Assembly (NCBI GenBank): GCA_015060625.1
Contig: SUYC01000003.1
Coordinates: forward strand, 248,001-312,000
Direction of reading: 5' to 3'
DNA length: 64,000 nt
Source of the DNA: Xylanibacter ruminicola
Lineage (GTDB): Bacteria; Bacteroidota; Bacteroidia; Bacteroidales; Bacteroidaceae
A program made the translations under genes and the position numbers. Under the pieces are notes generated by a model. The model was not told the origin of the DNA. It did not search any database and was given only the letters and a program-made list of their open reading frames with translations. Positions 58,542 to 64,000 of this stretch are shown in pieces. Positions within the stretch are counted from its first letter, which is position 1; the number at the start of each line of letters is the position of its first letter.

Positions 58542-61500
58542 TTACATTGGTTTTATCATCGATTCGATGAAGGCGATTTCCTCGTCTGTTAGGTTGTACT
58601 TCTTGTAGAGTTCTTCGTCAGTCCATGGTTTGGTGAAGTCTTGGAGGGGAACAAATCGGAAATTAGCTTTTGACATCTGTTGGGTTGATGTCGCCATTGC
58701 GATTAAAGCCCTAACAAATCGAGTTTTTAAGTATTTCAGAACGTTAGCGCATTCAGTCTTGCTTTTATATGTGCATAGCATCATATAAGTTTCGGTGCAT
58801 ATTGTACCAGGTTCAAGCATCTCTAAGGTAGCAAATATTCTCTTTTGCCCATTCTTGTCTGTTTCTCCTGCATGCTCCGCAGTAAGACGTGAAGTTACTA
58901 TCTTCCAATTATCAATGAGATTTTTGTTAACTGTAATACAATCCCTATCATAGGGACCAATACCGCCATTATAACGCAATAAGATATTTCCCTTTTCCAT
59001 CGGTTTTACATAGGTACGTAATCCGAAAGGCTTTTGAGAATATGCAATTTCGTTTAGATAAGTTTGGCCTTCAATCTGAACTTTGTTTAATATTGATATT
59101 TCTTCTTGGTGACGTATGAGTACTTCAGATTCACTGAGATTTCTCATGTTAGATATTTGAGAACCAGATTTACAAGAAACAAACTTGCAAAGCCCGTTAT
59201 ACTTGTTGTCGCGGAGGAAATAGCAAACTCCGCCTGCAACGTCTACCGTTGGAAAACAATCGTGTGGGTCTATATAATCATAGAGTTTGGATATGCATTT
59301 GTCATTAAGCATTTCGTATCTGAATTGTTCTAAGCCTCGTCCTGCATTATACCATTTTGCAGGCATTATCATTGATATGTATAGGGGGCTTATCTTTTTG
59401 GCAAAGTCTACAAATTTGTTGTAAACAGGAATTGCACTAACACCTGCACCTCCATCCATAACCTGATACGGTGGATTGCCTACTATTGCGTCAAATTTCA
59501 TATTTTGGTTTTCGTTAATATGCCAGAAGTGCTTGCCATCACGGAAGGTGTTGACAACGGCTTCTGGACGTTCTGATATATTTTCGATTAAGTTAGGATA
59601 ATATTGTGCGTTAACCTTGGTGTTGCGGAAACCTGCCAAGGTGCGCTTTGTGATACTCTTGGCCATCGGGGTTTTGCAAACCACGAGGATGTTTTCTTCG
59701 ATGGTGGCATCCCAAAGACTCTTTGAGAAACCTACACCTACTTCGCCATATTTCTTTTTGGCTTCTTCGACTCTACACCTATATATATTATAGGCAATGT
59801 AGAGAGGGTAGAGACCGCTCTTAGAGTTGATTTCCAGAATATGGCTATCGGTACGGAATACATCAGATGTAACTTTTCCTTGGTCAACATAACGTGGGGT
59901 TGCTAGCATCTGCTTAAAGCTTTCGTCGTAGAAACACCAGCCACCCAAACAGTCGCTCATGTGCATGTTTACTACACGCCATGGGGTTAATACAGTCTCC
60001 TTATCGGGATTGCGGAAGGTGTTAAAGATGGTGGCTATGCGTTCAATACGTTCTTCGATGGTGAACTTATCAGCTGCACGTGCCATCTCACGGATACGTT
60101 TACCAGCTTCGCGGAATACGTCGGGCTCATAGTATTTCTTAAACTTCTCGAACTTCTTCTTATCTACACCTTTGGGCATAAATTCCTCCCATGAGTGGTT
60201 GTCTATCAGCGATGCAAAGTTATCGATGGTTATTTCTTCGTCCTCATTTGTAAGCTCTGCTCCATAGATGAGTAACGGCATGCGGATAGAAATGCCACGA
60301 AGTATGCTGATGGCATTACGACGCTGATTATTCATGGCTTTCAGTTCGTTGAGTTTTGCCTGTTCTTCGGGTGTACGTTCTTTCTTTGGCTTCTTTTCAA
60401 GTCGCTCTTTTTCTTCATATTGTTCGTTGGTGAAGCCTTGGTTATTTATGTCGATATCACCTGTTTTACCCATGGCCTTGGTAGCACCAATAATCTTTTT
60501 AAGTTCATCAAAATCATGGAGTTCTACATCTGTCAGTTTCAGCAACTCATCGTTGTAGAGTGCAAAATCTTCAAAGCCACCTTGAACTACCTTTTCAATC
60601 TGAGCCTTTTTAAGTTGGCTCATCATCTTGTTTACATCGTACGGCTTCATCTGGCTGCCATCTATCGATATGATAGGGCAGAAGTTGAGAAAGTCGCCAA
60701 GTATCTTGCGGTCTTCATCTGATTGCTTGCCTGCTTTTGCACTAACCTTGGCAGTTTCGGCTAGTACGCGCAGGGTGCGGTCGGGGGCAAAGTCGAATGC
60801 ATAACATTGTTCCTTCATTCGGCCGTTATGGGTGTATGGTGTTTGAACACGGAAGATGGTTTGCATATATTGTGCAGCTGAGGTACTGAACGAACCTGCC
60901 ATCATAAATACGGCAGTCCATGGTTTAATGCTAACACCGGTGGTGAGTCGTCCGCAACTCAGAGTGATGGTATAGGTCACGTCCGAATCTGGGCCTATTG
61001 CTTTGTCAACCATCTGCAGGGCTTCGGCATTCTCTTCGTCCTCATCGCCATTACCTGCTACATTTACCACTTGGAATAAGCTAAATACAGGATGTGCTTT
61101 TAATTTTGCACTCAGTGCACGTGCTGCCTTAACGCCTGGCACTACCCATAGCGTATGGCGGAAGATGCGTCGGAATTTATCGCAGCTATATGGATATAGA
61201 CTTTCGTTATCATCCTTACACAGAAGATTTAAGAATCTATCAACATCTTTTTCGTGAACCAGCGTGCCATCATCCTTGGTACGGAAAAATTCACGGAAGT
61301 TAAAGGCTTTTTCGTCTTCAATATATTCGCTTAATAGCGTTCCTAAATCGTACGTATAGATATTGATGGCAGGCAGCGATTCGTATGGGTTCGGATCGCC
61401 AAAGTGGATTAAATCCCATTCGGTTTTTGCGCGCTGCTCCATCACGTAATCCCAGGTAAATATCTCGTTCTCGGAATAATCGTCCAGCAGATTGAACGGG

Positions 61501-62447
61501 GTGCCTGATAGTCGTAGTACCTTGGTGTCAGCCTTAACCAGTTCGCTTACCACGTTCTTTCCTAATTCTGTTTGAGTACCCTCATGGGCCTCGTCAACTA
61601 TCAGCAAGTTCCATGGTGTGTCGAATATCTGGTTGTTTTTCTCGAATTTACCACCAACAAGGTCGGAACCACGCAAGTCTTGCATCGAGGCAAAGTAAAC
61701 ATAACTATCACCTTTTGCTGCCAGCTTTTCTAATTTGTCGTATTGTTCGCCTTTGTTCTTTGAACCATAATGGTAATCGTTGTGGTCGTAGAATATCTTC
61801 TTAAAATCCTCAAACCAACCTTCGTCTACCACTGGTCGGTGGGTTAAAATCAATGTGCGTTGGTAGCCTTGTCGTTTTACAACTTCAAGTGCAGATAGCG
61901 TTTTGCCAAAGCGCATCTTGGCATTCCATAGCATCTGATTGCTTCGACCGAATTGCTTAATGGTCATCTCGATGGCCTTGCTCTGTTCCGGGCGGAACAC
62001 AATGGGCGTTTGCTCTTGGGTAATATCGCCAGGTTTCAAGCTGCTCATACCATCCTTTACGGCTTTGATGGCTTTCTTGGCTGTTTCTAAGTCGCAGCAG
62101 TACCACTCATTGGCTCCTTTTACGGTATCAAAGGTTTTCTTTTTGATGCCGCTACGTTCTAAAACGGTATGTACTTGCTTATCGTTAAACGAGCACACCT
62201 TACCACCACTGAAGTAGATGGTTAGTTCGGTATAAAGCAATTGGTAGGCAATACCTGCTGTTTTTGTGTATTGATCGATACGATTGCGTGCAGCCTGTTG
62301 GAGTAGGGGATCATTGGGTGCTACAAAATCGCCACCATCTTCATCCAGTGTGGTCTCACCAATCTTCAAACAGTCTTTATGCCACTCGTCGTTAATGGCA
62401 AAGATGTAGATGAGCCTGGGTTTTAAAGAGGATTCGAATGTTGCCAT
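58542..62447 (-). CDS. Large restriction-modification protein: GIY-YIG-like, helicase and N6-adenine methylase domains
   Basis: 1301 residues. Residues ~10-110 look like a GIY-YIG/T5orf172-type nuclease domain (RLIYIFAIND...CLKIGETT...NRIDQYTK). Residues ~150-560 are a superfamily 2 helicase: MRFGKTLSALEV (Walker A variant, ~180), LLIVDEAHEG (DEAH, ~285), RLSGTPFN, and ATPase motif VI-like QTIFRVQTPY. Residues ~880-1300 contain FDAIVGNPPYQV (~985-996), the NPPY catalytic motif of adenine methylases of Eco57I type; an orthodox SAM motif I is not visible, though LEINSKSGLYPLYIAYN may be its counterpart. A target-recognition-like C-terminus follows. With the gene 12 bases upstream it forms a two-gene system that I recognise from Bacteroidetes genomes. 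Confidence 0.85.
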   Translation of the reverse strand: MATFESSLKPRLIYIFAINDEWHKDCLKIGETTLDEDGGDFVAPNDPLLQQAARNRIDQYTKTAGIAYQLLYTELTIYFSGGKVCSFNDKQVHTVLERSGIKKKTFDTVKGANEWYCCDLETAKKAIKAVKDGMSSLKPGDITQEQTPIVFRPEQSKAIEMTIKQFGRSNQMLWNAKMRFGKTLSALEVVKRQGYQRTLILTHRPVVDEGWFEDFKKIFYDHNDYHYGSKNKGEQYDKLEKLAAKGDSYVYFASMQDLRGSDLVGGKFEKNNQIFDTPWNLLIVDEAHEGTQTELGKNVVSELVKADTKVLRLSGTPFNLLDDYSENEIFTWDYVMEQRAKTEWDLIHFGDPNPYESLPAINIYTYDLGTLLSEYIEDEKAFNFREFFRTKDDGTLVHEKDVDRFLNLLCKDDNESLYPYSCDKFRRIFRHTLWVVPGVKAARALSAKLKAHPVFSLFQVVNVAGNGDEDEENAEALQMVDKAIGPDSDVTYTITLSCGRLTTGVSIKPWTAVFMMAGSFSTSAAQYMQTIFRVQTPYTHNGRMKEQCYAFDFAPDRTLRVLAETAKVSAKAGKQSDEDRKILGDFLNFCPIISIDGSQMKPYDVNKMMSQLKKAQIEKVVQGGFEDFALYNDELLKLTDVELHDFDELKKIIGATKAMGKTGDIDINNQGFTNEQYEEKERLEKKPKKERTPEEQAKLNELKAMNNQRRNAISILRGISIRMPLLIYGAELTNEDEEITIDNFASLIDNHSWEEFMPKGVDKKKFEKFKKYYEPDVFREAGKRIREMARAADKFTIEERIERIATIFNTFRNPDKETVLTPWRVVNMHMSDCLGGWCFYDESFKQMLATPRYVDQGKVTSDVFRTDSHILEINSKSGLYPLYIAYNIYRCRVEEAKKKYGEVGVGFSKSLWDATIEENILVVCKTPMAKSITKRTLAGFRNTKVNAQYYPNLIENISERPEAVVNTFRDGKHFWHINENQNMKFDAIVGNPPYQVMDGGAGVSAIPVYNKFVDFAKKISPLYISMIMPAKWYNAGRGLEQFRYEMLNDKCISKLYDYIDPHDCFPTVDVAGGVCYFLRDNKYNGLCKFVSCKSGSQISNMRNLSESEVLIRHQEEISILNKVQIEGQTYLNEIAYSQKPFGLRTYVKPMEKGNILLRYNGGIGPYDRDCITVNKNLIDNWKIVTSRLTAEHAGETDKNGQKRIFATLEMLEPGTICTETYMMLCTYKSKTECANVLKYLKTRFVRALIAMATSTQQMSKANFRFVPLQDFTKPWTDEELYKKYNLTDEEIAFIESMIKPM

Positions 62448-62459
62448 AGGTCAGTGATT

Positions 62460-63473
62460 TTATTTCTTGTTAATCAGGTCGATAAAACGTATTTTGCGAT
62501 TGTTTTCGCCGGTAAGAGGATCTTTAGCCCCCCAATCACGAAGTTTGCAGTAGATGCCATTGTGGTGATAGTAGCCGCCATCCAAACAGCCTTGGCAAGG
62601 TTTCCTTTTGCCTTCGCCACTAAACATATCGGTCATTTCTATCTCTTCGTGGCAACTGCCAGGAACCACACCTTTAAGGCCGTCCATCTGCCAAATATTC
62701 CACGAAATGATGTAAGCGATGTACTTGATGCTTCGTAGAATAGGCTGCTTATCAAACTTGGCTTGGTAGTACTCGATAAACGTCCACAACAGTGCTTCGC
62801 GAGCCAGCAGCAGGTTGTCGCCCTGCCACTCAAAACCATAAGTGTTCTGATAAGCAATCTGTGCCCAGTCTAACCAATCACCGCTGGTTTCCGTGTTTTC
62901 ACTCACCACGCGTAGTTTGCGGTCAAGTAGTCCTATACGCTGTTCTAAAGGAATCATTTTGCCTGTGGTGGTGTCATACCGACTTACCAGATATGGTGCC
63001 TCTCCGCATGTCATTTCCATGCGGGTGGCTCTCACGTAATCACGCCACGTTTTGCCTTCAGGAAAAGAGATGTGTTTGGGATTGGGTTTCCACGTATGGT
63101 TTTCGCTGTTTTCGGTGTTAAACACATCCTTGCGGCCAAACCAGGCTTCGTCAACCAGATTATTCTGGGCATTACAAACCCACGATGGGGTGAATACCTC
63201 GGCCATATCCTTGGCACGATCTGTCTGGTTTTCCTTAGATTTAAGCACACGAGGTCTTATCACCATTCCGTTATCGCCCGTAATCAGTTCGGGAACAATC
63301 TCCGAATGGTAATCATATCCACTTCCAAGCGCCTCATAGTCGTGAGTAGCCCAGAAGATGTTGCGTCCTGTGGTATGGTCGCGTAGTAAAGCATCCAATA
63401 CATCACGCGACAATTCCAACAGGTCGTTCTCCCTGATATCTACACAGGGATAACTGTTGTCGTTGTCTGGCAT
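62460..63473 (-). CDS. Restriction-system partner protein (often annotated as subunit M)
   Basis: 337 residues. The N-terminal half has AEVFTPSWVCNAQNNLVDEAWFG and MTCGEAPYLVSRYD, reminiscent of the FTP..V and motif I (D-x-x-CGxGxF) region that precedes NPPY in Eco57I-type methylases, but no NPPY is present. Near the C-terminus, CQGCLDGGYYHH and Cys/His residues may bind zinc. It begins the two-gene unit. Its motif I-like part and the NPPY of the next protein may together make one methylase, which is inference. The ATG at 63473 lies ~300 bases downstream of the nearest promoter. Confidence 0.75.
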   Translation of the reverse strand: MPDNDNSYPCVDIRENDLLELSRDVLDALLRDHTTGRNIFWATHDYEALGSGYDYHSEIVPELITGDNGMVIRPRVLKSKENQTDRAKDMAEVFTPSWVCNAQNNLVDEAWFGRKDVFNTENSENHTWKPNPKHISFPEGKTWRDYVRATRMEMTCGEAPYLVSRYDTTTGKMIPLEQRIGLLDRKLRVVSENTETSGDWLDWAQIAYQNTYGFEWQGDNLLLAREALLWTFIEYYQAKFDKQPILRSIKYIAYIISWNIWQMDGLKGVVPGSCHEEIEMTDMFSGEGKRKPCQGCLDGGYYHHNGIYCKLRDWGAKDPLTGENNRKIRFIDLINKK

Positions 63474-63771
63474 TCTTTGCGCTTATAGCTAATGGCAAAA
63501 GCACTTATCGGATTCTTTTGGGCTTGTAACGTCAAGACCTCAATGCACGAAAAAAGCGTGTCCGCTCCTTATCGAACATAGAGGCCCTGAGATTGCCCAA
63601 CCGAATGATAAGTGACGTCCACGCCATAAGCGCAGACATTCACAATTATCACTTTTCGGTCTGTCTTTAGAAATTTCTCAGGTTTCTATGTTCTCCGAGA
63701 TAACTGCTAATGCTGTTATATTTTACCCACAAAAGTCACACCAACCTTCCTCTGAAGTTTATGCTGGTGAT
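63474..63771 (-). ncRNA. Long structured leader or ncRNA upstream of the restriction genes
   Basis: ~300 bases between a minus-strand promoter and the first restriction gene, without a credible protein gene. Two sets of long pairings are possible. Set A: GAACATAGA (63574-63582) with TCTATGTTC (63685-63693) and CCTGAGA (63586-63592) with TCTCAGG (63676-63682), extended inside by CCGAA/TTCGG, GATAA/TTATC, GTGA/TCAC and GTC/GAC. Set B: GATAAGTG (63607-63614) with CACTTATC (63502-63509), GAAT/ATTC, GCCC/GGGC, and 63623-63633 with 63479-63489 (10 of 11). A and B use the same central segment and cannot coexist. I do not recognise it as RNase P, tmRNA, SRP or a known riboswitch. Confidence 0.55.
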
Positions 63772-63777
63772 CGAGTG

Positions 63778-63809
63778 CAAAGGTAGAGAATAATTGGGAA
63801 ATATGCAAG
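63778..63809 (-). promoter_or_regulatory. Promoter of the structured leader and restriction genes
   Basis: CAAAGGTA at 63778-63785 (minus TACCTTTG) and CAAG at 63806-63809 (minus CTTG), exactly 20 bases apart. TSS near 63771. Confidence 0.65.
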
Positions 63810-63887
63810 AAATTGGGAGAAAAAATGGGGGGTGGTACATGTTTTTTCGCTATATCGAGCCTAATTAATAAAATAATCGTCGATTAT

Positions 63888-63919
63888 TTTGCGAGAGCAA
63901 ATGGATACTCATACCTTTG
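63888..63919 (+). promoter_or_regulatory. Promoter of the gene leaving the window
   Basis: TTTG at 63888-63891, 20 bases, TACCTTTG at 63912-63919, then an ATG at 63949. Canonical layout, divergent from the restriction genes. Confidence 0.75.
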
Positions 63920-63948
63920 TGGAAAAGAATTAAAAACATCATACACAA

Positions 63949-64000
63949 ATGAACATCCAACAACTAAGCCTGATAGGTTGGGCGGCATTTCTTAGAATTG
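63949..64000 (+). CDS. Start of a gene cut by the window edge
   Basis: ATG at 63949 opens a frame reading MNIQQLSLIGWAAFLRI to the end of the window. It follows a canonical promoter by 30 bases, which is the main support. Too short to identify; the overlapping 60-residue frame from 63813 contains the promoter and is rejected. Confidence 0.45.
   Translation, partial: MNIQQLSLIGWAAFLRI

Noticed and set aside
63574..63693. Invertible promoter flanked by inverted repeats, as seen in Bacteroides capsule and restriction loci
   Set aside because: The inverted arms are imperfect (9+7 bp with unequal gaps) and the segment between them has no TTTG/TAnnTTTG promoter; the arms fit an RNA stem better.
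1..64000. CRISPR arrays, tRNA or rRNA genes, insertion sequences
   Set aside because: No regularly spaced direct repeats of CRISPR size, no tRNA or rRNA signatures and no transposase frame were seen in any intergenic region.

Overview
The window reads as a chromosomal segment of a gut- or rumen-type Bacteroidales, most likely Prevotella or a close relative. The reasons are two SusC/SusD pairs, many secreted glycoside hydrolases, the Bacteroidales-style pheA/aminotransferase/DAHP synthase-chorismate mutase/tyrA operon, a KorDABC-type 2-oxoacid:ferredoxin oxidoreductase, and repeated promoters of the Bacteroidetes type (TTTG, 19-20 bases, TAnnTTTG). The genus is inference; no rRNA or tRNA gene was seen.

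Layout. 1-3.2 kb: AT-rich accessory island with the end of a YhcG-like nuclease, three unknown proteins (two of them paralogs) and a frameshifted S24-peptidase-like gene. 3.3-8.8 kb (minus): HMA metal-binding protein, SusC, SusD and a flavinylation-type FMN-binding protein, which looks like a redox/metal uptake locus rather than a glycan locus. 8.9-15.6 kb (plus): aromatic amino acid operon with a Phe/Tyr-rich leader peptide and a textbook attenuator, then a transglutaminase-like protein. 15.5-46.3 kb: a large glycan-degradation region with GH92 x3, GH29 x2, GH3, GH2, a GH18-GH78 fusion, SusC/SusD, GH20 x2 and a PIG-L-type deacetylase. The enzyme set fits fucosylated, mannose-rich N-glycans (plant-type or host-type); no HTCS, SusR or ECF regulator is present in it. 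46.4-57.3 kb: housekeeping genes (queH, ffh, folD, korDABC), an unusual inositol-phosphatase/RSH-hydrolase fusion, GH43, panE and an alpha/beta hydrolase. 57.3-64 kb: defence-type island with a MntA/HepT toxin-antitoxin pair between two copies of a repeat, one copy of which looks like a complete small-RNA gene, and a two-gene helicase/methylase restriction system preceded by a long structured leader.

How the genes fit together. In the glycan region SusC/SusD would import oligosaccharides. GH18 would release glycans, GH92, GH20, GH29, GH2 and GH3 would trim them, and the PIG-L protein would act on released amino sugars. The aromatic operon takes prephenate to phenylalanine and tyrosine and also feeds the pathway entry (DAHP synthase) and branch point (chorismate mutase), with the leader peptide sensing charged tRNA-Phe and tRNA-Tyr.

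The best candidates for something undescribed are the structured leader before the restriction genes, the small RNA/repeat around MntA-HepT, the IMPase-RSH fusion, the HMA-SusCD-FMN cluster and the GH18-GH78 fusion.
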